From assembly GCF_900108335.1 (NCBI RefSeq), contig NZ_FNVT01000004.1:434001-498000 (forward strand): 64,000 bases of DNA, read 5' to 3'. The notes below the pieces were generated by a model. It was not told where the DNA came from and did no database searches. It saw only the letters and a list, made by a program, of their open reading frames with translations. Below are positions 40,939-49,908 of the stretch, piece by piece. Source of the stretch: Nonomuraea solani. GTDB taxonomy: Bacteria > Actinomycetota > Actinomycetes > Streptosporangiales > Streptosporangiaceae. Both the position numbers and the translations under genes were made by a program. The first letter of the stretch is position 1, and every line of letters begins with the position of its first letter.

Positions 40939-42318
40939 ATGCGGCTCCGTAACCGCTATCTCCTGCTCTCCCGCATCGCCACAGGCGGTATGGGAGAGGT
41001 GTGGCGTGCCCGCGACGAGCTGCTCGGGCGCGAGGTGGCGGTCAAGATTTTGCGCAGCCACATCTACGCCGACCCCACGTTCCGCGAGCGCTTCCGCAAC
41101 GAGGCCCGGCTCACGGCGGCGCTGGCCGACCCCGGGGTGGCACAGATCTTCGACTACGGCGAGCAGAGCGAGCTGGCCTTCCTCGTGATGGAGCTGGTGC
41201 ACGGCGAGCCGCTGTCGGCCATCCTGGCGCGTAACGGCGCCCTGGGGCCCGAGGTGGCGCTCGACGTGGTGCACCAGACCGCCAAGGCGCTGCACGCGGC
41301 CCACTCCGCCGGGATCATCCACCGCGACATCAAGCCGGGCAACCTGCTGGTCACGCCCGAGGGCACCATCAAGGTGACCGACTTCGGCATCGCGCGGGCC
41401 CTGGAGGCGGCGCCGGTGACGCAGACCGGCACCGTGCTCGGCACGGCCCAGTACGTCAGTCCGGAGCAGGCGCAGGGTTTCCCGCTCACGCCCTCGACCG
41501 ACCTCTACTCGCTGGGCGTGGTGGCATACGAGTGCCTGGCGGGGCGCACGCCGTTCCGCGCGGACAGCCAGGTGGCGATCGCGCTGCTGCACCTCAACGA
41601 GCAGCCGCCGCCGCTCGGCGTGGACGTTCCGGCCGTCGTGCGGGAGCTGGTCATGTCGCTGCTGGCCAAGGAGCCGGCGCAGCGCCCGGCGACGGCGCTG
41701 GAGGTGGCCGACCGGGCCTACGTGCTGCGTGAGTCGCTGATGGGCGCCGAGCAGGGTGCCGGGGGCGCCGAGCTGAGCATGCTCACCGACCCCGGTGGCT
41801 TCCGCGTACGCGAGCCGTCCCCCGAGGACGAGCTCGCGACCGACAACCTCAACCCGGCCACCGCGCCCCAGGAGCCGGCCCCGCCGATCCGGCGGCGCCG
41901 CAAGGGTGCCAGAACGCTGGCCCTGGTGGCCACGGCCGGCTGTGTGGCGGCGGTAGGGCTGGCGGCCGTCACTTTCGCCAGCCGGCAGAACGAGTCGTAC
42001 ACGCCTGACGTGGCGGAACCGTCCGCACCATCGGCGACGGCGACGGCGACGCCGTCGCGGCCCCGGCCGAAGAAGACCAAGACGCCCACGCGCCGCCCCA
42101 CGGCGGTTCCGGTGAAGTCGCAGAGGCCGATACCCTCGCCGTCGGCTACGGTAAGCAAGTCGGCTACTCCTACCAAGAAGCCGACACCGAAACCGACCCG
42201 GACCACGCGGACCCCTACACCCACCCCGACCCCAACGCCCACCATGACACCGACCACTCCGACACCCACCGCCTCGCCGGACCCGGGTGATACAAACCCG
42301 CCCAAGGAGGAGACGTGA
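40939..42318 (+). CDS. pknA: PknA-like Ser/Thr protein kinase
   Basis: The 459-aa protein has a kinase domain (about 8-265) with Gly-rich loop IATGGMGEVWRARDELLG, ATP-binding Lys in VAVKILR, catalytic HRDIKPGNLL (about 128-140) and DFGIARA. After a linker, one transmembrane segment (about 325-345) leads to a Pro/Thr-rich external tail (TPTPTPTPT), with no PASTA domains. PknA phosphorylates division and wall proteins. The gene is between pbpA and pknB; the PknB start is 83 bases further on. Confidence 0.94.
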   Translation: MRLRNRYLLLSRIATGGMGEVWRARDELLGREVAVKILRSHIYADPTFRERFRNEARLTAALADPGVAQIFDYGEQSELAFLVMELVHGEPLSAILARNGALGPEVALDVVHQTAKALHAAHSAGIIHRDIKPGNLLVTPEGTIKVTDFGIARALEAAPVTQTGTVLGTAQYVSPEQAQGFPLTPSTDLYSLGVVAYECLAGRTPFRADSQVAIALLHLNEQPPPLGVDVPAVVRELVMSLLAKEPAQRPATALEVADRAYVLRESLMGAEQGAGGAELSMLTDPGGFRVREPSPEDELATDNLNPATAPQEPAPPIRRRRKGARTLALVATAGCVAAVGLAAVTFASRQNESYTPDVAEPSAPSATATATPSRPRPKKTKTPTRRPTAVPVKSQRPIPSPSATVSKSATPTKKPTPKPTRTTRTPTPTPTPTPTMTPTTPTPTASPDPGDTNPPKEET

Positions 42319-42401
42319 TGCGCTATGGGGTCGATGATGGACACCGGCGGCCCCCCGAGCATGCCGGTACCCAAGATGAACGGTAAGGGACAGTGCAGGA
42401 A

Positions 42402-44243
42402 ATGACTCAGCCTCGGCGACTCGGAGGTCGTTACGAGCTCGACGGTGTCGTCGGGCGCGGCGGCATGGCCGAGGTCTATCGCGCCCGAGACATCCGGCTG
42501 GACCGCATAGTCGCGATCAAGACCCTCCGGGCCGACCTGGCGCGCGACCACACCTTCCAGGCCCGGTTCCGCCGTGAGGCGCAGTCCGCGGCCTCGCTGA
42601 ACCACCCGGCCGTCGTCGCGGTCTACGACACTGGTGAAGACGTCACCGACGGCACTCCTGTGCCGTACATCGTGATGGAGTTCGTCGACGGCAGGACGCT
42701 GCGCGACCTGCTGCGCCAGGACCGGCGGCTGCTGCCCGAGCGCGCCGCGGAGCTGGTCGACGGCATCCTCCGGGCGCTCGACTACAGCCACCGCGGCGGC
42801 ATCGTGCACCGCGACATCAAGCCGGCCAACGTGATGATCACGCGCGCGGGCGACGTCAAGGTGATGGACTTCGGCATCGCGCGCGCGATGGCCGACTCCG
42901 CGGCCACGATGACGCAGACGGCGCAGGTGATAGGCACCGCCCAATACCTGTCGCCCGAGCAGGCGCGGGGCGAGCGGGTCGACGCGCGCAGCGACATCTA
43001 CTCCACCGGCTGCGTGCTCTACGAGCTGCTGACCGGCCAGCCGCCGTTCACCGGCGACTCCCCCGTCGCGATCGCCTACCAGCACGTGCGCGAGGAGCCG
43101 ATCCCGCCGTCGCAGATCGACCCCGAGATCCCGCAGTGGGCCGACGCCATCGTGCTCAAGGCCATGGCCAAGGACCCCGCCCACCGCTACCAGAACGCGG
43201 GCGAGATGCGGGCCGACATCCAGCGGGCGATGTCCGGCATGCCGGTCGACGCCCAGACGATGGCGATCTCCGGCGGAAACTACGCCCAGGGCACCCGCAT
43301 GATGACGGCGACCCAGGCGGCCCAGGGCCCGGCCACGCAGCGCGGCCAGATCCCCCCTTACGAATACGAGGGCGAGGGCGGCCGCGGCGGGCGGCGCAGA
43401 GCGTCGGGCGGCGGCGGTAACGCCGTCAAGACCGCGCTGTGGATCATCATCCCGCTGCTCATCATCGGCGCCTTCATCACGGTCGGCTACGTGGTGTTCA
43501 GTGGCAAGGACACCCCGGCCGACACGACGGTCACCATCCCGTCCCTCGCCTCGCAGCAGCGCGGCGCCGCCGAAGACCAGCTCAAGGCGCTCGGGCTCAA
43601 GATCCAGCTCGTGCAGGAGTTCAGCTCCGACGTCGAGAAGGGCGCCGTCATCAAGACGGAGCCCGACGAGAACGCGAAGGTGCCGAAGGAGTCGACGGTC
43701 AAGCTCTTCGTCTCCAAGGGCGAGGAGAAGGTCAAGGTGCCCGACGGCCTCATCGGGCTGCCGCAGGCCGAGGCCATGCAGGTGCTCAAGGACGCGGGGC
43801 TGCTGGGCAGCGTCAAGACCAGGGCGTCCAGCCGGAAGCAGGGCACGGTCATCAGCACCTCGCCCAAGGCCGGCGAGGAGCTGGAGAAGGGCGGCACGGT
43901 CACCATCTTCGTGCCCAAGGAGCTGGGTGAGGTGCCCAGCGTGATCGGGCTCACCGAGGAGGAGGCGACCGCCCAGCTCAAGGCCGCGGGCTTCCAGGTC
44001 AGTGTCACGGAGCAGGCCAACGAGCAGGTCGCGGGCACGGTCATCCAGCAGAACCCGGGTGAGGGCGCCAAGGTCCTGCCGAAGACGACGATCTCGATCG
44101 TGGTGTCCACCGGCCCCGAGGAATCGGCGCCGCCGCCCACCGAGGTCCCGACGGATTCGCAGCCGACGGACGACCAGACGGAAATCCCGGAGGAGGAGCC
44201 GACGGAGGAGAACCCGCTCGGCGACGACGGCCTCGGCGGCTGA
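42402..44243 (+). CDS. pknB: PknB: Ser/Thr protein kinase with three PASTA domains
   Basis: The 613-aa kinase has an N-terminal kinase domain (about 10-270) with GRGGMAEVYRARD, IVAIKTLR, HRDIKPANVM and DFGIARAM. A transmembrane helix (about 345-365, ALWIIIPLLIIGAFITVGYVVF) is followed by three PASTA repeats (about 375-440, 442-507 and 508-575), then an acidic Pro/Glu-rich tail. PASTA domains sense muropeptides or lipid II outside the cell. The kinase controls growth with PknA and PstP. ATG 42402 (MTQPRRLGGRY) is preferred to GTG 42393. A strong hairpin terminator closes the operon. Confidence 0.95.
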   Translation: MTQPRRLGGRYELDGVVGRGGMAEVYRARDIRLDRIVAIKTLRADLARDHTFQARFRREAQSAASLNHPAVVAVYDTGEDVTDGTPVPYIVMEFVDGRTLRDLLRQDRRLLPERAAELVDGILRALDYSHRGGIVHRDIKPANVMITRAGDVKVMDFGIARAMADSAATMTQTAQVIGTAQYLSPEQARGERVDARSDIYSTGCVLYELLTGQPPFTGDSPVAIAYQHVREEPIPPSQIDPEIPQWADAIVLKAMAKDPAHRYQNAGEMRADIQRAMSGMPVDAQTMAISGGNYAQGTRMMTATQAAQGPATQRGQIPPYEYEGEGGRGGRRRASGGGGNAVKTALWIIIPLLIIGAFITVGYVVFSGKDTPADTTVTIPSLASQQRGAAEDQLKALGLKIQLVQEFSSDVEKGAVIKTEPDENAKVPKESTVKLFVSKGEEKVKVPDGLIGLPQAEAMQVLKDAGLLGSVKTRASSRKQGTVISTSPKAGEELEKGGTVTIFVPKELGEVPSVIGLTEEEATAQLKAAGFQVSVTEQANEQVAGTVIQQNPGEGAKVLPKTTISIVVSTGPEESAPPPTEVPTDSQPTDDQTEIPEEEPTEENPLGDDGLGG

Positions 44244-44252
44244 CGTTCCGGC

Positions 44253-44294
44253 GAAAGGGCCGCCCTTCCCTGTGAGCGGGGAGGGCGGCCCTTC
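44253..44294 (+). terminator. Hairpin terminator after pknB
   Basis: AAAGGGCCGCCCT (from 44254) pairs with AGGGCGGCCCTT (44282-44293), with a G/C-rich extended stem and the loop around 44271-44277. It ends the fhaA-pknB operon and may also serve the convergent trpG-like gene. Confidence 0.75.
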
Positions 44295-44379
44295 GTCTTG
44301 CCGCACACAAGAACGCCCCCGCCGCTCGGGGGCAACGGCGGGGACGCTCACCTGTACGTCGCTCTGTGCGAGACGTTTG

Positions 44380-44952
44380 TTACACGATTCCGCGCAGCCA
44401 ATTCTGGAGCAATCGGTGACCATGCTCTGAAAGCACGGACTCGGGGTGAAACTGGATGCCCTCGATGGGCGCCGTACGGTGGCGCAGGCCCATGATGACG
44501 CCGTCCTCCGTGCGGGCGGTCACGTCGAGCACCTCGGGCACCGTGGCGGGCAGCACGGCCAGCGAGTGGTAGCGGGTCATCGTGACCGGCGAGGGCAGGG
44601 TCTCGAACACGCCCCGGCCGTCGTGGGAGATGGCGCTCGTCCTGCCGTGGAACAGCTCGGGGGCGCGGGTCACGGTGGCGCCGTAGGCGAGGGCGATGGC
44701 CTGGTGGCCGAGGCAGACGCCGAGCAGCGGCCGGTGGCTCTCGGCCGCGTGCCGCACCAGGGGGACGCTCACGCCTGCCGCCTCGGGCGTGCCGGGGCCC
44801 GGGCTGATCAGGACGCCGTCGAAGCCGTCGGCGTCGCTCACGCGCACCTCGTCGCGCGGCCGGACGTCGCAGTCGGCACCCAGCTCGCGCAGATATTGGA
44901 CGATGGTGTGGACGAAGCTGTCGTGGTTGTCCACGACCAGCACACGGCTCAT
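44380..44952 (-). CDS. pabA: Glutamine amidotransferase subunit of anthranilate/4-amino-4-deoxychorismate synthase
   Basis: The 190-aa class I glutamine amidotransferase of the TrpG/PabA group has nucleophile Cys in LLGVCLGHQAIALAYG (about residue 79) and the His-Glu pair in IQFHPESVLSEHGH (about 170). It supplies ammonia to a chorismate-converting partner, making anthranilate (tryptophan) or ADC (folate). The partner gene is not here. In mycobacteria the gene at this same place is called trpG, and the choice between trpG and pabA cannot be read from sequence. It overlaps the small membrane-protein gene by four bases (ATGA). Confidence 0.9.
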   Translation of the reverse strand: MSRVLVVDNHDSFVHTIVQYLRELGADCDVRPRDEVRVSDADGFDGVLISPGPGTPEAAGVSVPLVRHAAESHRPLLGVCLGHQAIALAYGATVTRAPELFHGRTSAISHDGRGVFETLPSPVTMTRYHSLAVLPATVPEVLDVTARTEDGVIMGLRHRTAPIEGIQFHPESVLSEHGHRLLQNWLRGIV

Positions 44953-45107
44953 TTCTCTACGGTCACCTCGTCAACCGTCACCACGGGCTCCAGGAGCGGG
45001 AACACGGCATACCAGAGTACGGCCACCACCGCCGCGGCCAGCACGGCGGCCGTCAGGGCGCGGGTGCGCGGGCGGCCGGGCAGCTTGCGCCAGATCCAGG
45101 CGTACAT
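44949..45107 (-). CDS. Small membrane protein between sortase and pabA
   Basis: This 52-aa protein starts at ATG 45107 and ends at 44949. It begins MYAWIWRKLPGRPRTRAL, has one transmembrane segment (about residues 18-38), and ends VTVDEVTVEK. Its stop overlaps the pabA start as ATGA, and its own start lies next to the sortase stop. A protein of this size and pattern is widely found here in actinobacteria between class E sortase and pabA/trpG genes, so it is a real conserved gene. It may be a sortase-linked membrane partner. Confidence 0.8.
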   Translation of the reverse strand: MYAWIWRKLPGRPRTRALTAAVLAAAVVAVLWYAVFPLLEPVVTVDEVTVEK

Positions 45108-45108
45108 G

Positions 45109-45720
45109 TCACTCCTCGCGGGGTTCGCTCTCCTTGAGCACGCCGTAGACGATGAGCCGCTCGGCGGCCGAGTATTCGGGATGGCAGGTGGACAGCGTGA
45201 TGACGGCCCGGATGGGGCGGATGTCGGGCTTGCCGGGCACGGGGGCCAGCACGTCGATCTCCTCGGGCGCTACGACGTCCTGTGAGGTGACGCGGTAGGT
45301 GTAGCGGGCCTCGCGGGCCTCCACGATGATCTCGTCGTCGCGTTCGAGCTCGTCGATCTCGTTGAACGGCGCCGCGTACGTCGTGCGGTGCCCCGACAGC
45401 ACGAAGTTGCCGATCTGGCCCGGCATGGCGCTGTCGGGGTAGTGTCCCGGGCCCTTCTTCAGGTGCTCGGCGCCGACGCCCTCGACGACGGCGTAGCGGT
45501 AGTCGCGGCCGAGCCTGGGGATGCGCAGGAGCGCCAGCGCGGTGCCGAGCCGGATCCGGTCGAGGCGGCCGTCCTGTTCGGCCGCCAGCTCGCTCTGGAG
45601 CAGCCGCTGCTGGCGCTGGGTGTAGGCGCCGGTGCCCCAGAGCAGGTAGGCGCAGAAGAGCATGAGGATCAGGCCCGCGGTGACGCACGTCTCTCCCACG
45701 GCCCGCAGCGTGGCCCGCAT
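45109..45720 (-). CDS. Class E sortase
   Basis: The 203-aa transpeptidase has an N-terminal transmembrane segment (about residues 10-30) and a beta-barrel sortase domain. Its catalytic residues are His in VLSGHRTTYA (about 110), Cys in ITLSTCHPEYS (about 180) and Arg in AERLIVYGVL. Class E sortases attach proteins to the wall or build pilus/aerial structures in actinomycetes, recognising an LAxTG-type signal. The gene begins the sortase-small protein-pabA unit. No LPxTG/LAxTG substrate was seen among the neighbours. Confidence 0.93.
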   Translation of the reverse strand: MRATLRAVGETCVTAGLILMLFCAYLLWGTGAYTQRQQRLLQSELAAEQDGRLDRIRLGTALALLRIPRLGRDYRYAVVEGVGAEHLKKGPGHYPDSAMPGQIGNFVLSGHRTTYAAPFNEIDELERDDEIIVEAREARYTYRVTSQDVVAPEEIDVLAPVPGKPDIRPIRAVITLSTCHPEYSAAERLIVYGVLKESEPREE

Positions 45721-45864
45721 GAGATCAGCGTATTAGGACACGATGCGGCCACTGGGGATCGCCATGTCGTACGCGTGGCGACTATCCTGGACCACGCTTC
45801 AACTAGGCTTAACGAAGAGCCTGTGGACGATCCGGATGCCCAGGCCCTCAGCAGGAGTTACCCA

Positions 45865-46110
45865 GTGCCCAAGTCCAATGCTCGCAAGAAGGCGGTCTAC
45901 ACCCCGCCGCAGAGATCGCAGCAGGTCAAGGTCAGCCCCCGCTGGCTGGCACCGACGATGGTCGCCGCCTGGATCATCGGCATCCTGTGGATCGCCATCT
46001 ACTATGTCGCACCGCAGGCGCCCTTGTTCAGCGACCTCCAGAACTGGAATCTGCTGATCGGGTTTGTTTTCATCATCTTCGGTGTGGTGCTTTCCACCCG
46101 CTGGCGTTAG
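45865..46110 (+). CDS. crgA: CrgA cell-division protein
   Basis: The 81-aa protein starts at GTG 45865 with VPKSNARKKAVYTPP and has a basic N-terminal tail. Two transmembrane segments follow (about residues 33-53 and 61-78), the second ending LSTRWR. CrgA binds FtsZ, PBPs and septal partners and delays or organises septation in actinobacteria. A strong AGGAG site lies 8 bases upstream. It sits in its usual place near pknAB, divergent from the sortase. Confidence 0.94.
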   Translation: MPKSNARKKAVYTPPQRSQQVKVSPRWLAPTMVAAWIIGILWIAIYYVAPQAPLFSDLQNWNLLIGFVFIIFGVVLSTRWR

Positions 46111-46145
46111 TTCTTTCCACAGTCTTTTCCACAGCCTGGGGAAGC

Positions 46146-47012
46146 TCAGGCCGCGCCGATGATGGCCGACGTTCTGACCATCACGAGCACGGCCAGCAAG
46201 GCCAGCGCTCCCGCGATCGCCAGCACCTGCCAGAGGGTCCTGTTGCTCTTGGGAGCGTAGGCCAGCGCGCCCGCCAGCACCGATCCGGTGACCAGCCCGC
46301 CGATGTGCCCGGTCCAGCTGATGCCGGAGACCAGGAAGGTGATTCCCAGGTTGAGCGCGATGAGCACGGCGATGCCGCGCACGTCGAGGTTGAGCTTGCG
46401 GCCCACCACGAACACGGCGCCGAACAGGCCGAAGATGGCGCCCGACGCACCGACCGTGGGCTGGGTGATCGGGTCCAGCCAGAGGCTGAGCACCGAGCCG
46501 CCGAGTGCGCTGACCAGGTAGAGGGCCACGTAGCGGACGTGGCCGAAGGCCTGCTCCAGATAGGGGCCGACCGCGTAGAGCGCCCAGCAGTTGAACAGGA
46601 TGTGGAAGATCCCGCCGTGCACGAAGGCGGCGGTGATCAGGCGGTAGTACTGGTCGCCCAGGGCCACGCCGGCGGGCCACATGAAGAGCTCTGAGGTGAT
46701 CCGGTCGCCGGTGAGATATTGGGCGCCGAAGATCAGCACGTTGATGACCAGCAGGGTGTACGTCACGAACGGCGTGCGCACCACGCCGCCGCCGAAGGTG
46801 CTCTTGGCCTGGCGGATGCCCTTGTTGCCCTCGGCCACGCACTCCGGGCACTGGAAGCCGACCGCGGCGTCACGCATGCAGTCGGGGCAGATCGGACGCT
46901 CGCAGCGCTGGCAGCGGACCCACGTTTCCTTGTCGGGGTGCCGGTAACACGTGGGCACCGCCTCAGCGGGCTGCTCGGGCGGAGGGGGCGGGCTGGGCGG
47001 CTGGCTGGTCAT
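46146..47012 (-). CDS. Rhomboid-family intramembrane serine protease with N-terminal B-box-like zinc finger
   Basis: The 288-aa protein starts with a Cys-rich module (about residues 20-60; CYRHPDKETWVRCQRCERPICPDCM...CPEC), probably zinc-binding. A six-helix rhomboid domain (about 75-280) follows. The catalytic Ser is in GASGAIFGLFGA (about 180), and the catalytic His is in WTGHIGGLVTG (about 240). The HGGIFHILFNCWALY segment contains further conserved residues. It cuts transmembrane proteins within the bilayer. It lies between crgA and the cyclophilin gene. Confidence 0.92.
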   Translation of the reverse strand: MTSQPPSPPPPPEQPAEAVPTCYRHPDKETWVRCQRCERPICPDCMRDAAVGFQCPECVAEGNKGIRQAKSTFGGGVVRTPFVTYTLLVINVLIFGAQYLTGDRITSELFMWPAGVALGDQYYRLITAAFVHGGIFHILFNCWALYAVGPYLEQAFGHVRYVALYLVSALGGSVLSLWLDPITQPTVGASGAIFGLFGAVFVVGRKLNLDVRGIAVLIALNLGITFLVSGISWTGHIGGLVTGSVLAGALAYAPKSNRTLWQVLAIAGALALLAVLVMVRTSAIIGAA

Positions 47013-47073
47013 GACCGAAGCCTAAGGCTTGCCGGGATGTGCCGCGTGGGCCCCCAGCCCGAGCCCCTCGGGG

Positions 47074-47610
47074 TCAGCCCTTCTGCCGCTCGATGGTGAC
47101 CGACTCCAGGATGACGTCCTTCTCGGGACGGTCACGGCGGTCGGTCTTGGTCTTGCCGATGGCGTCCACGACGTCCTGGCCGTCGATCACCTCACCGAAG
47201 ATGGTGTGCTTGCCGTTGAGGTGCGGCGTCGGGACGAGCGTGATGAAGAACTGCGAGCCGTTGGTGCCCTTGCCGAACTGGATGCCGGCGTTGGCCATGG
47301 CCAGCAGGCCAGGGCGGTTGAACCAGAGCTCCGGGTGGATCTCGTCGTCGAACTCGTAGCCAGGGCCGCCGATGCCCTGACCGAGCGGGTCACCGCCCTG
47401 AATCATGAAACCGGAGATGACCCGGTGGAAGATCGTGCCGTCGTAGTAACGGTCGGTGCTCTTCTCTCCGGTGCCCGGGTGGGTCCACTCGCGGGTGCCT
47501 TCTGCCAGCTCCACGAAGTTTCGCACCGTTTTCGGGGCGCGGAGAGGAAAGAGTTCGACCTTGATGGTGCCGTGGTTCGTCTGCAGGTTTGCGATCAGCT
47601 TCTCAGCCAC
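47074..47610 (-). CDS. ppiA: Cyclophilin-type peptidyl-prolyl isomerase
   Basis: The 178-aa protein is a single cyclophilin domain. Active-site elements are FHRVISGFMIQGGDPLGQG (about residues 48-66), GTNGSQFFITLVPTPHLNGKHTIFG, and FDDEIHPELWF. It speeds proline isomerisation during folding and has no signal peptide, so it is cytoplasmic. GTG 47610 (VAEKLIANLQTNHG) is chosen because a GGGGG ribosome site precedes it; a GTG eight codons upstream is possible. A ppiA at this place next to the growth operon is conserved. Confidence 0.92.
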   Translation of the reverse strand: MAEKLIANLQTNHGTIKVELFPLRAPKTVRNFVELAEGTREWTHPGTGEKSTDRYYDGTIFHRVISGFMIQGGDPLGQGIGGPGYEFDDEIHPELWFNRPGLLAMANAGIQFGKGTNGSQFFITLVPTPHLNGKHTIFGEVIDGQDVVDAIGKTKTDRRDRPEKDVILESVTIERQKG

Positions 47611-47767
47611 GAGACAGCTGCCCCCTCTATGCACAGGGTTGGTTTTGTGATGTTTTGAGGACTATGGCCGTTGGGCCTCGTGACCCATCCTCCCATGACC
47701 GGCCATGATTGAGCCGCCTTGTCCTGGGAAGCAGAGGTCCGGGGCCCCAACGACAGGGGAGGTTGTC

Positions 47768-48265
47768 GTGTCCCTGACACTGAGAAGACGCCGCGTGGTC
47801 ATAGAGGTTCCCGCCACGTGGATGGGCCGAATGAAGGCCCAGGCTGTGCGAACCGGTCACCGCATGGCGCCGATGGCCGACCACGCCAAGGTGGTCGCCG
47901 CACAGCGCATCGAGGATGCCCGATACTGGGCGGCGCCGCGGCTGGAATCCGCGGCACACGGGTTCGAGGATCAGGTCGCTCCCAAGGTCAGCTCGATGCT
48001 GACCGCGGCGGCCCGGAAAATCGATCCCAAACCGTCACGATCGCGGCGATGGCCGATGCTCGTTCTGCTGAGTGGTCTGGCGGTGGGAACGATCGGCTAC
48101 CTGTTCTACCGCCGCAATGCCCAGCAGTGGACCGAGCACATGAAGGACTCCGCCTCGGACGCATCACGATGGGTCAACGAGAAGGCGGAAAAGACCTCGG
48201 ACACCACCGACCGGATGGCGGCCGACGTGTCGCACAAGGCGGATGAGGCATCGAGAAAGATGTAG
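47768..48265 (+). CDS. DUF5324-like single-pass membrane protein
   Basis: The 165-aa protein has an amphipathic N-terminal half with repeated Ala/Arg/Val, then a central transmembrane segment (about residues 93-112, LVLLSGLAVGTIGYLFYR) and a charged C-terminal tail rich in Ala/Asp/Lys (MKDSASDASRWVNEKAEKTSD). Its layout resembles the DUF5324 family; the match is by pattern and is moderate. GTG 47768 follows GGGGAGG by 5-6 bases. A strong hairpin lies just behind it. Function unknown. Confidence 0.6.
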   Translation: MSLTLRRRRVVIEVPATWMGRMKAQAVRTGHRMAPMADHAKVVAAQRIEDARYWAAPRLESAAHGFEDQVAPKVSSMLTAAARKIDPKPSRSRRWPMLVLLSGLAVGTIGYLFYRRNAQQWTEHMKDSASDASRWVNEKAEKTSDTTDRMAADVSHKADEASRKM

Positions 48266-48275
48266 CGATTTCGCC

Positions 48276-48312
48276 GGAAAGCGCGTCCCCGATGGCCGGG
48301 GGCGCGCTTTCC
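48276..48312 (+). terminator. Hairpin terminator downstream of the DUF5324-like gene
   Basis: GGAAAGCGCGTCCCC (48276-48290) pairs with GGGGGCGCGCTTTCC (48298-48312), one mismatch, followed by a T-containing tail. Confidence 0.75.
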
Positions 48313-48349
48313 TGTTGACGTAGGACCAAGCGCTTGCTACAAACCCGGC

Positions 48350-49426
48350 ATGGCGCTGTCACCCCTCGACGACTACCCCGTGCACCAGACCCCGCAGGTC
48401 ATGCGGCACGTGGCCACCAGCGACCGCAACTTCTACGACCGCTACTACTTCAACTGCCACGCCAGGACCGATGAGCAGATGCTGATCATCGGGCTCGGGC
48501 AGTATCCCAACCTGGGCGTCACCGACGCGTTCGCCTGCGTACGCACCCGCGACGCGCACCGCGTCGTCCGGGCCTCCCGCGAGCTGGGCACGGACCGGAT
48601 GGACACCCGGGTCGGCCCCTTCCGCGTCGAGGTCGTCGAAGGGCTCAAGCGGCTCAGGGTGATCCTGGAGCCGAACGAGCACGGCCTGTCCTTCGACCTC
48701 CTGTGGGAGGGCACGATCCCGGCCACGCTGGAGCCCCGGCACTTCCTGCGGTGGCAGGAGCGGGTCATGTTCGACTCGGTACGGCTGGCGCAGACCGGCC
48801 AATGGTCCGGAAATATCAGGATCGGTGATGAGGACATCCCGGTCACCCCCGACCGCTGGATGGGCACCCGGGACCGCTCCTGGGGCATCAGGCCGGTCGG
48901 CGAATCGGAGCCGCCCGGCATCCAGGCCAAGAACGCCGGCACGTTCTACTGGCTCTACGCGCCGATGCGGTTCGACGACCACGCCATCCTCTGCATCATC
49001 CAGGAGGACGAGCGGGGCCGCCGGATGCTGGAGGAGGCCGTACGCGTGTGGTCGGACGGGCGGGAAGAGGAATATCTCGGCAGACCGGACTACCGCCCGG
49101 TCTACGCCCCCGGCACCCGTGACGTCGTCGAGGCCACGATCACCTTCTCCCCGCCCGGCGGCAAGCCGATCGACGTGCGCTGCACTCCGCTGCTTCCCGT
49201 CCACCTGATGGCCGGCACCGGCTACGGGCTGGAGCCGGAGTGGCGGCACGGGATGTACCAGGGTGCGGAGCCCGTCGTGCAGGGCGTGACGTACCGGCTG
49301 CCCGACGACGCCGCCAGAATGTGGGGCATGGTGGACGCCGTCGGGCGTTTCGAGTACGACGGGCTCGTCGGCCATGGCCTCTTCGAGTATTGGGCGCTCG
49401 GGCCGCACCCGTCGTTCGCGGGGTGA
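48350..49426 (+). CDS. Conserved protein, CrtC/AttH-like beta-barrel suspected
   Basis: The 358-aa soluble protein is not assigned with confidence. It contains many aromatic and charged short motifs: NFYDRYYFNCHARTDEQMLIIGLGQYPN (start), HFLRWQERVMFDSVRLAQ and PVTPDRWMGTRDRSWGIRPVG (about 160-185), and a C-terminal GHGLFEYWALGP. The pattern is compatible with the hydroxyneurosporene synthase/AttH-type lipocalin-like fold seen next to steroid or terpenoid genes in actinobacteria, but the match is from general pattern. It is alone between a terminator and a convergent secreted-protein gene. Confidence 0.5.
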   Translation: MALSPLDDYPVHQTPQVMRHVATSDRNFYDRYYFNCHARTDEQMLIIGLGQYPNLGVTDAFACVRTRDAHRVVRASRELGTDRMDTRVGPFRVEVVEGLKRLRVILEPNEHGLSFDLLWEGTIPATLEPRHFLRWQERVMFDSVRLAQTGQWSGNIRIGDEDIPVTPDRWMGTRDRSWGIRPVGESEPPGIQAKNAGTFYWLYAPMRFDDHAILCIIQEDERGRRMLEEAVRVWSDGREEEYLGRPDYRPVYAPGTRDVVEATITFSPPGGKPIDVRCTPLLPVHLMAGTGYGLEPEWRHGMYQGAEPVVQGVTYRLPDDAARMWGMVDAVGRFEYDGLVGHGLFEYWALGPHPSFAG

Positions 49427-49428
49427 GG

Positions 49429-49857
49429 CTACTCGGGCTTCTCGCAGATGATGCGGACGGTCTTGGCCGGGTCGCCCTTGACCGGGGCGTCGAGGGTGGG
49501 CAGTTCGACGGTCTCACCCGGCTTCGCGGGCAGGGCGGGCACCGACTCCACGGACTCGGCGTCCGCCGGGAGCGGCTTGGTCGTCTTGTGCCACTCGCCC
49601 TCCATCTCACCCGCCGGGATGGCCGTGACCTCCACCCCGTCGGCGGTCTTCCGCACCGCGATCCCCGCGCCGGGGACGGGCTCGCCCTTCCTGGCCGGGA
49701 GGGCCTCGGCGATCTCGATGGTCTTGCCGTCGCTGGTCGTACACGTGACCTTCGTCCCGGCGGGGGCGGGGGTCTGGTCGGCCATGGCGGAGCCGGCCAG
49801 ACCGGTGATGGCGAGCACGGCGGCCGCGCCGAGCACCGCGAGACGACGCTTGAACAT
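49429..49857 (-). CDS. Secreted hypothetical protein
   Basis: The 142-aa protein has a clear signal peptide (about residues 1-26, MFKRRLAVLGAAAVLAITGLAGSAMA). The mature part is Pro/Glu/Lys-rich with two Cys (KVTCTTSDG and RIICEKPE) that could form a disulfide. Domain and function are unknown. Its promoter faces the two-component system starting at 49982, across a region holding an 11-bp phased repeat array, so it is a likely target of that regulator. Confidence 0.75.
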   Translation of the reverse strand: MFKRRLAVLGAAAVLAITGLAGSAMADQTPAPAGTKVTCTTSDGKTIEIAEALPARKGEPVPGAGIAVRKTADGVEVTAIPAGEMEGEWHKTTKPLPADAESVESVPALPAKPGETVELPTLDAPVKGDPAKTVRIICEKPE

Positions 49858-49908
49858 GAATTCTCCTCACAGAGGTCGGTTGTACGCATCGCAGCCTGCT
49901 CGCCCGTA

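Noticed and set aside
41718..44423. 901-aa minus-strand open frame opposite pknA/pknB
   Set aside because: It runs antisense to two certain kinase genes; its protein is a composition artefact of high GC with no domain.
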